From Alphaproteobacteria bacterium UBA3612 (GTDB taxonomy: Bacteria > Pseudomonadota > Alphaproteobacteria > Sphingomonadales > Sphingomonadaceae): DNA of 64,000 nt. Made by a program: the position numbers and the translations under genes. Positions 1 through 6,856 of this stretch are shown in pieces (within the stretch, counting starts at the first letter, position 1; every line of letters starts with the position of its first letter). The DNA lies in NCBI GenBank assembly GCA_002375465.1, contig DFLT01000017.1:124001-188000 (forward strand), read 5' to 3'. The notes under the pieces are model-generated. The model saw only the letters and a program-made list of their open reading frames with translations. It did no database searches and was not told where the DNA came from.

Positions 1-610
1 TCACCAGACGGGCTTCGCCGCTGCCGCTGATCGAGACGGAGGTCACTTCGCCCTTGATAAAGGCGGAGGCGGAACTGGACTGGCCCGCGCGAATGGCCTC
101 GGCGGAAAACAGGAAGGGCCCGTCGCCGGCGGGATCGCCGGCAGTCGTCTTGCCATCCCATTGAAATGCCGTGGTGCCCGGCTGCTGCGCGCCAAGGGGC
201 AGCGATCGAACGATGTCGCCGTTCGCGTCGACGACGTGAACGAACATCGCCTCGGCGGCGCTCGAAACCTCGACCGTGCCGGCCACCCCGTCCTCGCCCG
301 GGGTCACGGGATAGCCGCCGACCATCGCCGTACGGCCAATATAACCCGCCGCCTCGGACAACCGGTTCTGGCCGACCTCCTCTCGCAGGGAATTGATTTC
401 GGCCTTCAGCTCGGCAACGCCGGTCGAGGTGGATATCTGCGCCATCTGGGCGACGAATTGTTCGTTGCTCATGGGGTCCAGCGGGCTTTGATTGGTCAGC
501 TGCGTGGTCAGCAGGCGCAGAAAGTCGTTCTGGCCCAGACTTTGCCCGCTCGCGCTTGTCGTCGTCGTGGCGGCTCTGTTGTCAGACGTCGTGATGGGGC
601 TCAGGGCCAT
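1..610 (-). CDS. flgD: Flagellar hook cap/assembly protein FlgD (3' end outside window)
   Basis: FlgD caps the growing hook and guides assembly of hook subunits outside the cell. About 203 codons are visible on the minus strand from an ATG at 610; the 3' end lies off the left edge. The N-terminal region carries the family signature, seen as GQNDFLRLLTTQL followed by DPMSNEQFVAQMAQ (roughly residues 25-58). After it come the beta-rich stretches of the FlgD core, with the usual FQWDGKT segment. It starts two bases after the flgC stop, so flgB-flgC-flgD read as one transcript driven by the sigma54 site at 1441-1455. The hook genes that normally follow would lie beyond the edge. Identity is secure; only the C-terminus is unseen. 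Confidence 0.93.
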   Translation of the reverse strand, partial: MALSPITTSDNRAATTTTSASGQSLGQNDFLRLLTTQLTNQSPLDPMSNEQFVAQMAQISTSTGVAELKAEINSLREEVGQNRLSEAAGYIGRTAMVGGYPVTPGEDGVAGTVEVSSAAEAMFVHVVDANGDIVRSLPLGAQQPGTTAFQWDGKTTAGDPAGDGPFLFSAEAIRAGQSSSASAFIKGEVTSVSISGSGEARLV

Positions 611-612
611 GA

Positions 613-1017
613 TCAGCTGCCCATCCGAAAGGTGTTCAGCATCAGCGACTTCGCGGTTCGCAGCACCTCAACATTATTCTGATAGTGGCGCGACGCCTCC
701 AGCATATCGACGAGTTCTGCCTGGGTATCGACCGCAGCGGCATATACGAAGCCGTTCTCGTCCGCCTGCGGATGGCCGGGTTCATAGCGCTGTTCAGGCG
801 TCGCCTCGACGGAAACGATGCGCTCGACATCGACAGTAGAGCGGGCGTCGCTTGCCCGGTCCAGCGTTGCAGAAAACACCGCCTTGCGGGCGCGATATGC
901 CTCTTCCGCACTGCCCGATACCGTTCCGGCATTAGCCATGTTACTGGCCGTCGTGTTCAGGCGTACCAGCTGCGCGCCCATGGCGCGGCCGGAAATATCG
1001 AAGATGCTCATTCCCAT
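613..1017 (-). CDS. flgC: Flagellar basal-body rod protein FlgC
   Basis: FlgC is one of the proximal rod proteins linking the MS ring to the hook. The 134-residue product has the normal family length. It shows the N-terminal rod motif (LNTTASNMANAGT) and the C-terminal motif (DMLEASRHYQNNVEVLRTAKS) that form the paired coiled-coil ends of axial proteins. The reading frame is open further upstream, but that part is flgB in another frame. I chose the ATG at 1017 because AGGGAG lies about 7 nt before it; the ATG at 1023 sits directly on that Shine-Dalgarno sequence, and the ATG at 1011 is also possible. The flgB stop overlaps the first of these ATGs, which implies translational coupling. Confidence 0.93.
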   Translation of the reverse strand: MGMSIFDISGRAMGAQLVRLNTTASNMANAGTVSGSAEEAYRARKAVFSATLDRASDARSTVDVERIVSVEATPEQRYEPGHPQADENGFVYAAAVDTQAELVDMLEASRHYQNNVEVLRTAKSLMLNTFRMGS

Positions 1018-1019
1018 CT

Positions 1020-1400
1020 TCATTCTCCCTTTATGGCGGACATCAGCGTACCGATGCGGCCGTTCAGCACGCTCAGCGTCGCTTCGTAGCGAACAGCATT
1101 TTCGGAAAAGGCGACCTGCTCGCTGGCAAGTTCGACCGTGTTCCCGTCCAGCGACGATTGCTGCGGCACGCGATAGCCGGCCTGCGCCGACGCACCGCCG
1201 ATCGGGCCCAGATGCGAAGCGTTCGAACGCTGCAGTGAGGCGCCCTGCGCATCCTTTAGCGCAGACGCGAAATCGATATCGCGCGCCTTGTAATTCGGCG
1301 TCGCGACGTTCGCGATGTTGGAGGCGATCAGGTCCATGCGCTGTGCACGCGCCTTTAGCGCCGTGGCGCTGACGCCCAGATAATTGTCGAGTACGCCCAT
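1020..1400 (-). CDS. flgB: Flagellar basal-body rod protein FlgB
   Basis: FlgB is a proximal rod subunit. The product of 126 residues contains the expected axial-protein N-terminal motif (RMDLIASNIANVATPNYKARDIDF) and ends with a C-terminal helix ending in SAIKGE. The ATG at 1400 is preceded by AGGAGGG about 8 nt upstream, which decides it over the in-frame ATG at 1421. It is the first gene of the minus-strand flgBCD transcript and diverges from flgA. A near-perfect sigma54 promoter lies 40-55 bp upstream. Nothing in the protein is odd. Confidence 0.94.
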   Translation of the reverse strand: MGVLDNYLGVSATALKARAQRMDLIASNIANVATPNYKARDIDFASALKDAQGASLQRSNASHLGPIGGASAQAGYRVPQQSSLDGNTVELASEQVAFSENAVRYEATLSVLNGRIGTLMSAIKGE

Positions 1401-1440
1401 CGTCTGCCCTCCTTTCCGCAAATCGTCGGAAGGGGGCTAA

Positions 1441-1455
1441 GCAACCCCTGTGCCA
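1441..1455 (-). promoter_or_regulatory. Sigma54 (-24/-12) promoter of flgBCD
   Basis: Read on the minus strand this is TGGCACA-GGGG-TTGC followed by T, matching the RpoN consensus TGGCACR-N4-TTGCW, with exactly 10 nt between the invariant GG and GC. It lies about 40 bp before the flgB start. The sequence match is direct; use by the activator at 37903-39057 is inferred. Confidence 0.88.
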
Positions 1456-1600
1456 GAAGATACAAGCCACGGGATTCTTAAGAAAGTTAGCCAGGCGGCG
1501 GGCGTCCGCCATTTTTCTGACGGCGACACGGACACGCGCCCGACGGTTTTTCGCCGCATGCAAGTTCAAGCAGCCCGGTTGCCCTCGGGCGGGCAAGATC

Positions 1601-1615
1601 TGGCATCGATCCTGC
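1601..1615 (+). promoter_or_regulatory. Possible sigma54 promoter of flgA (weaker match)
   Basis: TGGCATC-GATC-CTGC followed by A keeps the invariant GG and GC at the correct 10-nt spacing, with three departures from the consensus. It lies about 40 bp before the flgA start and faces away from the strong flgB promoter. Reported as a candidate only. Confidence 0.45.
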
Positions 1616-1654
1616 AGGAATACCGGGGATAGTTAGAATGCGGAGTCCCGGAAT

Positions 1655-2353
1655 ATGTTGCCGCGGTTGAAATTGACGATCATCGCTTTCGTACTGGGGG
1701 TCGGCCTGCATGCCCTGCCGGTTCGCGCGGCGTTCGTGCCAACCGCGGACATAGATCGCACCGTCGCGGAGTTTCTGACGCAGCAGGGCCTGTCCGTTCG
1801 CGCGCGGCCGGTCGACCCGCGCCTGAAGCTGGGCGCCTGTGAAACGCCGCTCGACATCACGCCGCAAGATACCAACCGCAGCCTTTCCGTGCGCTGTAAC
1901 GATGCCGATGGCTGGCGTATCTTCGTGCCATTGATGGAGGCCGCTCCCGCACTTGCCGCGCCGGACGCGCCGCGCCCCCTGGTGGTCGCATTGAAAACCT
2001 CCTTGCCCAGGGGGGCGTTGGTCACCGCCAAGGACGTCGACCTGATTCCCGCGCCGTCCGCCATTAACAGCGGCATGCTGCGCGAAGCCGAAGCAGCCGT
2101 CGGTCATAAGCTTCTGCGCTCCGTCAACGCCGGGACACCGCTGAAACTGACGATGCTGGAACGCGCGCCAGCCGTGCGCAGGGGCGACCGCGTGGTACTT
2201 CGCGCAAGTGGCAAGGGCTTCAGTGTCCAGGTCGAAGGCATCGCCAAAGAGGACGGCGCCGAGGGGGACAGGGTAACGGCAGTCAACCTGAGCTCGGGGG
2301 AAAAGCTGGCCGGTCGCATCGATTCCGACGGCGCGCTTTTAATTTCCTTTTAA
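1655..2353 (+). CDS. flgA: Flagellar P-ring assembly chaperone FlgA
   Basis: FlgA is a periplasmic chaperone that helps FlgI polymerise into the P ring around the rod. The 232-residue product starts with a Sec signal peptide (MLPRLKLTIIAFVLGVGLHALPVRA, cleavage likely after the final A). It continues with the SAF-type domain: LPRGALVTAKDVDL and the C-terminal segment around GDRVVLRASGKGFSVQVEG. No better start is available in frame. It diverges from flgBCD and leads flgA-flgM-flgN, the order seen in gammaproteobacteria. A weak sigma54-like element at 1601-1615 could drive it. FlgI itself is not in the window. Confidence 0.92.
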   Translation: MLPRLKLTIIAFVLGVGLHALPVRAAFVPTADIDRTVAEFLTQQGLSVRARPVDPRLKLGACETPLDITPQDTNRSLSVRCNDADGWRIFVPLMEAAPALAAPDAPRPLVVALKTSLPRGALVTAKDVDLIPAPSAINSGMLREAEAAVGHKLLRSVNAGTPLKLTMLERAPAVRRGDRVVLRASGKGFSVQVEGIAKEDGAEGDRVTAVNLSSGEKLAGRIDSDGALLISF

Positions 2354-2371
2354 TCTTCCGCTGCGAAAGTC

Positions 2372-2401
2372 GTTCTAGGAGTAGAACCAACTCCTCGGAG
2401 G
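2372..2401 (+). promoter_or_regulatory. flgM leader with mutually exclusive hairpins around the ribosome binding site
   Basis: Two stems compete. Stem A pairs GTTCTA (2372-2377) with TAGAAC (2382-2387). Stem B pairs AGGAGT (2377-2382) with ACTCCT (2390-2395). The CTCCT used by stem B lies next to, and can pair with, the flgM Shine-Dalgarno GGAGG (2397-2401). So stem A would leave the anti-Shine-Dalgarno CTCC free, and stem B would occupy it. The pairings are read directly; a regulatory role is inferred. Confidence 0.5.
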
Positions 2402-2411
2402 ATCATCCGTG

Positions 2412-2696
2412 ATGAATAAATTGACCGCGCCCGTGATTGCCCCGACCCGCCTGACAGGGTCTGCGGCCGAATCGCGCGCCAAGCCTGCGGCCGATACGCC
2501 AGTGTCGACGGCGGCCCGGCCCCAACCAGCCAGCGATGTCGACCTGTCGGCCACGGCTGCGCAGGCCTTCAGTGCGGATGCGCCGGTAGACCGCAGCCGT
2601 ATCGACGCGATCCGAACCGCAATCGCAGAGGGACGCTATCCGGTGGACCCGCAGGCAATTGCGCGCACCATGGTTGCGTTCGAGTTCGGTGAGTAA
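2412..2696 (+). CDS. flgM: Anti-sigma28 factor FlgM
   Basis: FlgM binds and inhibits FliA until the hook-basal body is complete, and is then exported through the flagellar type III apparatus. The small product (94 residues) has a low-complexity Ala/Pro-rich N-terminal half. Its C-terminal helices are conserved, seen as VDRSRIDAIRTAIAEGRYPVDPQAIA, the sigma-binding region. GGAGG at 2397-2401 serves either the GTG at 2409 or the ATG at 2412; I list the ATG. The gene lies 58 bp after flgA and overlaps flgN. FliA, its target, is encoded at 12232-12972. The leader contains competing hairpins over the ribosome binding site. Confidence 0.88.
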   Translation: MNKLTAPVIAPTRLTGSAAESRAKPAADTPVSTAARPQPASDVDLSATAAQAFSADAPVDRSRIDAIRTAIAEGRYPVDPQAIARTMVAFEFGE

Positions 2697-3048
2697 GGTT
2701 CCGGGCTCCGACCTCGATGCACGCCTCGATACTTTTTCCTCGGCGCTGGATGATCTGATCGCGGCAATCCGGGGCGGCGATATCGTTCGCGTGGAAAAGG
2801 CGCTGGACGGGCACGACGCGGCATTGCAGGCGCTGGAGGGCTGTTCCGGTGGGCAGGCCCCGGCGACGCGTGAACGGATACGCGCGTTGCAGACCAGACT
2901 GGAGGAAGCCGCACGTTTGGCACGGATCGCGGAACGGCTGACCGCCCGCCGTCTCAGCGCGATGGCGGGAGAGCGGCAGCCTGGCTCCTACACCGCCAGC
3001 GGCGGCCCCGGCGGCGCATCCCAGCCCCGGCTGCAGCTGAACGCCTGA
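2689..3048 (+). CDS. flgN: FlgN-family flagellar export chaperone
   Basis: FlgN is the cytoplasmic chaperone for the hook-filament junction proteins FlgK and FlgL. The product of 119 residues is mostly helical, with a coiled-coil pattern (LDTFSSALDDLIAAIRGGD, then ERIRALQTRLEEAARLARIAERL), and ends in a disordered Gly/Ser/Pro tail. Sequence identity to FlgN is weak by eye, so the call rests partly on position directly after flgM. The GTG at 2689 lies inside the end of flgM (8-bp overlap), typical of translational coupling, and is preferred over the ATG at 2659, which lies deep in flgM. In Salmonella FlgN also affects flgM translation. Confidence 0.75.
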   Translation: MSKVPGSDLDARLDTFSSALDDLIAAIRGGDIVRVEKALDGHDAALQALEGCSGGQAPATRERIRALQTRLEEAARLARIAERLTARRLSAMAGERQPGSYTASGGPGGASQPRLQLNA

Positions 3049-3054
3049 CCAGGA

Positions 3055-4332
3055 TCAGAAGCGCCCAAGCGATGTGCCAGAGACATCGCGGCGCAGGCAA
3101 AGGCGTACCACATCCCGCGCATGCGTCATGGCGTCGTCCGGATCCCATAGTGCCTCGTCGGTCAGACGCCGATTGCCCCGCCGCGCAAGCAGCAGGAACT
3201 GGCTTGCGGCAACAACTGGATCGACAAGGTGCAGCTGGCCGGCATCGCGCTGCGCCAGGAAGTAATTGCCCAGATCGATTTCTTCCTGAGCCGTCAGACG
3301 CCGCCAGGCCGTCTGCACGGATTCCTCGTGATTCGGCGCAGCCGTAACGAGCAGTCGCGCCAAGCGCACATATTCCTTCCCTGAATAGATACGGTCCTGC
3401 TGATAGGCGATGGCGAGCAGCGTGGACGCGACATCCTCCTCAAATGCCAAGGCGGGCCTGCCGCTCTCCAAATCGGTCACGATACGATGCAGCGCGGCGC
3501 CGAACAGGGCGTCCTTGCTGCGATAGCGCCGGTAAATGGTCATTTTCGCGATGCCCGTCGCCGACGCGATCTGTTCCACGCTGGTTCCCGAGAAACCATT
3601 ATCGGCGAAGCGATCAAAGGCCAGCCGCAGCATCGCGTCCCAGCGGCTGGCCTTTGTGCGTCCGCTGCTGTCCTGTTCATGCGCCTCCACCGGGGCGTCC
3701 CATCCGGGTGCGGGATCCCGGCTGAGGGGCGCAGGCGCGCTCCAGCCAGAAGCGAACAGGTGCACCAGTGAATCGAACCGCACCTGGCGCTCCGCCTCGC
3801 TGCAATCCCTTCCCAGCAGAGATTCGATGCCCCCCGCCGCCAGCACACCGAACCAGTTCGCTGCCCTCCGCGCATCGAGCGGTGGAAATCCTGCCCGTGC
3901 CTGAAGCATCCTGATCAGGGCCAGCATGGGCGGTGTATCGACACGCAGGCTGTGCAGGCTCGCCGACATTTCCGGGAATGTCGACGCAGCCTCGATATTG
4001 GCGCGATAGAAGCCCAGATTTGCAGGCTCTCGCATGCTTTTGTCGACCCAGCGGGCAAATTGCAGCAACGTCTGTTCCAGCCGGTCCGCGTCGACTGCGG
4101 GCATGTCAGGCGCGCTTGCGCGGGCGACGGTCGCCTTCATCACCGCACGAAACAGATCATCCTTCGACGCGAAGGAGGCATAAATGGTCTGCTTGCTGAC
4201 CGCGGCCTTCCGCGCGATCTGATCCACCCGGGCGCCTGCCAGACCGTGGCGCAGAATCTGGTCCCGCGCCGCCGCCAATATTCGTTCGATCACGCGCTCT
4301 TCGTCATCCGGGGCGCTGGCAGGGTCTGACAT
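3055..4332 (-). CDS. Tandem TetR/AcrR transcriptional regulator with two DNA-binding domains
   Basis: This 425-residue protein is about twice the normal TetR length and contains two complete TetR units in one chain. The first helix-turn-helix domain spans about residues 15-61 (VDQIARKAAVSKQTIYASF). The second spans about 231-278 (VEQIASATGIAKMTIYRRY). Each is followed by a helical ligand-type domain, with a Pro/Ser-rich linker near 198-225. It diverges from the arylsulfatase gene, and a perfect palindrome at 4376-4390 lies between them, so it probably represses the sulfatase and receptor genes. A single chain could act as a built-in dimer. It ends 6 bp after flgN, tail to tail. The ligand is unknown. 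Confidence 0.88.
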   Translation of the reverse strand: MSDPASAPDDEERVIERILAAARDQILRHGLAGARVDQIARKAAVSKQTIYASFASKDDLFRAVMKATVARASAPDMPAVDADRLEQTLLQFARWVDKSMREPANLGFYRANIEAASTFPEMSASLHSLRVDTPPMLALIRMLQARAGFPPLDARRAANWFGVLAAGGIESLLGRDCSEAERQVRFDSLVHLFASGWSAPAPLSRDPAPGWDAPVEAHEQDSSGRTKASRWDAMLRLAFDRFADNGFSGTSVEQIASATGIAKMTIYRRYRSKDALFGAALHRIVTDLESGRPALAFEEDVASTLLAIAYQQDRIYSGKEYVRLARLLVTAAPNHEESVQTAWRRLTAQEEIDLGNYFLAQRDAGQLHLVDPVVAASQFLLLARRGNRRLTDEALWDPDDAMTHARDVVRLCLRRDVSGTSLGRF

Positions 4333-4375
4333 GCGGGTGCTGTGGCCGATCCGAATTCTGTTTGCAACGTTTTGA

Positions 4376-4390
4376 ACGATACCGTATCGT
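4376..4390. promoter_or_regulatory. Palindromic operator for the tandem TetR, over the sulfatase promoter
   Basis: ACGATAC-C-GTATCGT is a perfect inverted repeat with 7-bp arms. It overlaps a plausible sigma70 promoter for the sulfatase gene: TTGCAA (4362-4367), 17-bp spacer, TATCGT (4385-4390). It sits in the 90-bp divergent region between the regulator and the sulfatase. Binding by the adjacent regulator is inferred. Confidence 0.65.
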
Positions 4391-4422
4391 ACACAAAAAA
4401 TAACTATCGGGGAGGCTTTGTT

Positions 4423-6852
4423 TTGGCAAAGATTATTGCAGCCATAATTGTGTCCTGCGCATTTATCGGCACCTCAGTGGTGGGACAGGACGCGCATGTG
4501 GGGCACGACGCGGGTGAGGTCGTGTTGCCCCAGGCGCCGCCGCCGTTTGAGGGGACCATCGGCACGACATTCGCCGATTCCACGCCCGCCTTTCAAAGCC
4601 CGGTTCAGGCGCCGCAGGATGCTCCCAACGTCCTTTTGGTACTGACCGACGATGTCGGATTTTCAGCGGCCAGCACATTTGGCGGACCCGTCCCCACTCC
4701 CGCGCTGGACCGTCTGGCGAACCAGGGCCTGCGCTACACCCGCTTCCACACGACGGCGATGTGCTCGCCCACCCGGGCAGCGCTGCTGACAGGCCGCAAT
4801 CACCATGCCGTGGGCACGGGAATCGTCACCGACACGGCCAGTGGCTATCCCGGTTATTGGGCGGTGATTCCACGCTCTGCGGCCACGGCTGCAGAGGTCC
4901 TGCGCCTCAACGGGTACAACACTGCGTTTTTCGGCAAGCATCATAATGTGCCGCAGGGCAGCGAGGACCCTACCGAAGGGCCGTTCGACCTGTGGCCGAC
5001 AGGGCTGGGGTTTGAATATTTCTATGGCTTTATCGGTGGCGACACCGATCAATGGACACCGAAACTCTATCGCGGCACCAATCCCGCCGCACCGCATGAA
5101 ATGCACACGACGCTGGATCACTATCTGGCGCAGGATCTGATCCACTGGATCCACAATCAGGATGCCGCGGCACCCGACAAGCCCTTTTTCGCCTATTTCG
5201 CGCCGGGCAGCGCCCATGCGCCGCACCAGGCGCCCGCCGAATGGATCGACAGGTTCAAGGGTCGATTCGACGATGGTTGGGACAAATTGCGGGAGGAAAG
5301 CCTTGCCCGTCAAAAGGCTGCCGGCATCGTCCCGGCAGATACGGAGAACACCCCGCGACCAGACGGGATTCCTGCCTGGGACGACCTCAGCGATGACGAG
5401 AGACGTGCCTATGCGCGGATGATGGAAGTCTTCGCGGGCATGCTCGCCTATCAGGACGATCAGATCGGCAATGTGCTTACCGAGCTGGAGCGAATGGGCG
5501 AGCTGGACAATACGCTCGTCATCTTCGTTGAGGGGGACAATGGCGCAAGCCCGGAGGGCGACGTCACCGGCTCGATGAACGAGCTTGGAACGCTCGCCAA
5601 CGGCATGCAGGAAGATACTGGCTGGCTTCTCTCGCAAATGGACGAGATGGGCGGTCCCAATAGCTATCAGGTGTTTCCCGTCGGTTGGGCCTGGGGCACC
5701 AATGCGCCGTTCCAGTGGACGAAGCAGGTCGGCTCTCATTTGGGTGGCACACGAAATGGCGTCGTCATTTCATGGCCGGAGCGGATCAAGGACGCTGGCG
5801 GTATTCGCACCCAATTCGCGCATGTGAACGACGTGATGCCGACCATTCTTGAGGCAGCGGGCATATCCGCGCCCGACATCGTGCATGGCGTCCGACAGCA
5901 GAAGATCGACGGCAAGAGCCTGGTTTACAGCTTCGATTCAGCCGATGCGCCGGAACAGCATGTGCGACAATATTTCGAGATGCTCGGCAATCGCGCCCTC
6001 TATGATCAGGGTTGGATGGCCAGCACGACGCCCGGTCGTCTGCCATGGAAATCCGGCGGGTCGAAGGGCCTGCCGACGGATTACCCGTGGGAGCTCTATA
6101 ATCTGAACGAAGACTTCTCTCAGGCAAATGACCTGGCTGAGGAATATCCCGAACGGCTGGCAGAGATGAAGGCCCTGTGGGATAGAGAGGCACGGGCGAA
6201 CAATGTCTATCCGCTGGATGATCGGCAGGGGACAGAGCGGGCGAATTCGGGTGCCCGGTCGGCAGCACCCCGGCGAAACAGCTATGTCTATTGGGGCGAC
6301 AGGATCAGCGTGGCGCAGACAAACGCGCCGCCGATCAATTTCAGCTCGTTCACCGCGACCGCCGAGATCACCGTACCGGATGAAGGCGCCACGGGAGCAT
6401 TGATCGCATCCGGCAGCCAGTTCGCCGGCTGGAGCTTTCACTTCGATGGAGAGGGTCGTCCGGTCGTGATGCACCTCGCCTCGCAAAAGCCGGAGGACCG
6501 CTTCGTCGTCTCCGCAAATGAAGCCGTGTCACCCGGGCCACATCGCATGACCTATGACTACACGCTCGACGGGCGCCCCGGTCAGGGCGGCGTCCTCACC
6601 ATAGCCGTGGATGGCAAACAGGTGGCGAGCGGGCGGATAGGCCGCACCGCCTTCATCGCGGCGGGTCTGGGCGAAACCTTCGACATTGGCCGCGATACCG
6701 GCGCCAAAGTGATGCCGGATGCTGGCGACAACATGTTCAATGGCCAGATCGCGCGGATCGAGTTCGTACCGCGCCAGGCTGCGCCAGGATCAACCACGAA
6801 AAACGAATCCAGTAACACGACAACGGTCTTGAAGACCGAAAATGGGGGATGA
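4423..6852 (+). CDS. Periplasmic arylsulfatase (AtsA-like, type I sulfatase)
   Basis: This enzyme hydrolyses sulfate esters. The catalytic motif CSPTRAALLTG is present, with the Cys (about residue 114) that is converted to formylglycine. Metal-site segments are LLVLTDDVGFS near the start, GKHHN, EGDNGAS and KQVGSHLGGTRNG. A C-terminal beta-sandwich extension of about 180 residues is the one seen in large AtsA-type sulfatases. I start at TTG 4423: it has GGGGAGG 7 nt upstream and gives a proper signal peptide (AKIIAAIIVSCAFIGTSVVG). The ATG at 4342 overlaps the operator and promoter. No formylglycine-generating enzyme is in the window. The TonB receptor follows 4 bp later. The substrate is not known. 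Confidence 0.9.
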   Translation: MAKIIAAIIVSCAFIGTSVVGQDAHVGHDAGEVVLPQAPPPFEGTIGTTFADSTPAFQSPVQAPQDAPNVLLVLTDDVGFSAASTFGGPVPTPALDRLANQGLRYTRFHTTAMCSPTRAALLTGRNHHAVGTGIVTDTASGYPGYWAVIPRSAATAAEVLRLNGYNTAFFGKHHNVPQGSEDPTEGPFDLWPTGLGFEYFYGFIGGDTDQWTPKLYRGTNPAAPHEMHTTLDHYLAQDLIHWIHNQDAAAPDKPFFAYFAPGSAHAPHQAPAEWIDRFKGRFDDGWDKLREESLARQKAAGIVPADTENTPRPDGIPAWDDLSDDERRAYARMMEVFAGMLAYQDDQIGNVLTELERMGELDNTLVIFVEGDNGASPEGDVTGSMNELGTLANGMQEDTGWLLSQMDEMGGPNSYQVFPVGWAWGTNAPFQWTKQVGSHLGGTRNGVVISWPERIKDAGGIRTQFAHVNDVMPTILEAAGISAPDIVHGVRQQKIDGKSLVYSFDSADAPEQHVRQYFEMLGNRALYDQGWMASTTPGRLPWKSGGSKGLPTDYPWELYNLNEDFSQANDLAEEYPERLAEMKALWDREARANNVYPLDDRQGTERANSGARSAAPRRNSYVYWGDRISVAQTNAPPINFSSFTATAEITVPDEGATGALIASGSQFAGWSFHFDGEGRPVVMHLASQKPEDRFVVSANEAVSPGPHRMTYDYTLDGRPGQGGVLTIAVDGKQVASGRIGRTAFIAAGLGETFDIGRDTGAKVMPDAGDNMFNGQIARIEFVPRQAAPGSTTKNESSNTTTVLKTENGG

Positions 6853-6856
6853 ACCA

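Noticed and set aside
4342..4422. ATG at 4342 as the start of the sulfatase
   Set aside because: This part overlaps the operator and the promoter, has no ribosome binding site, and would bury the signal peptide 28 residues inside the protein.
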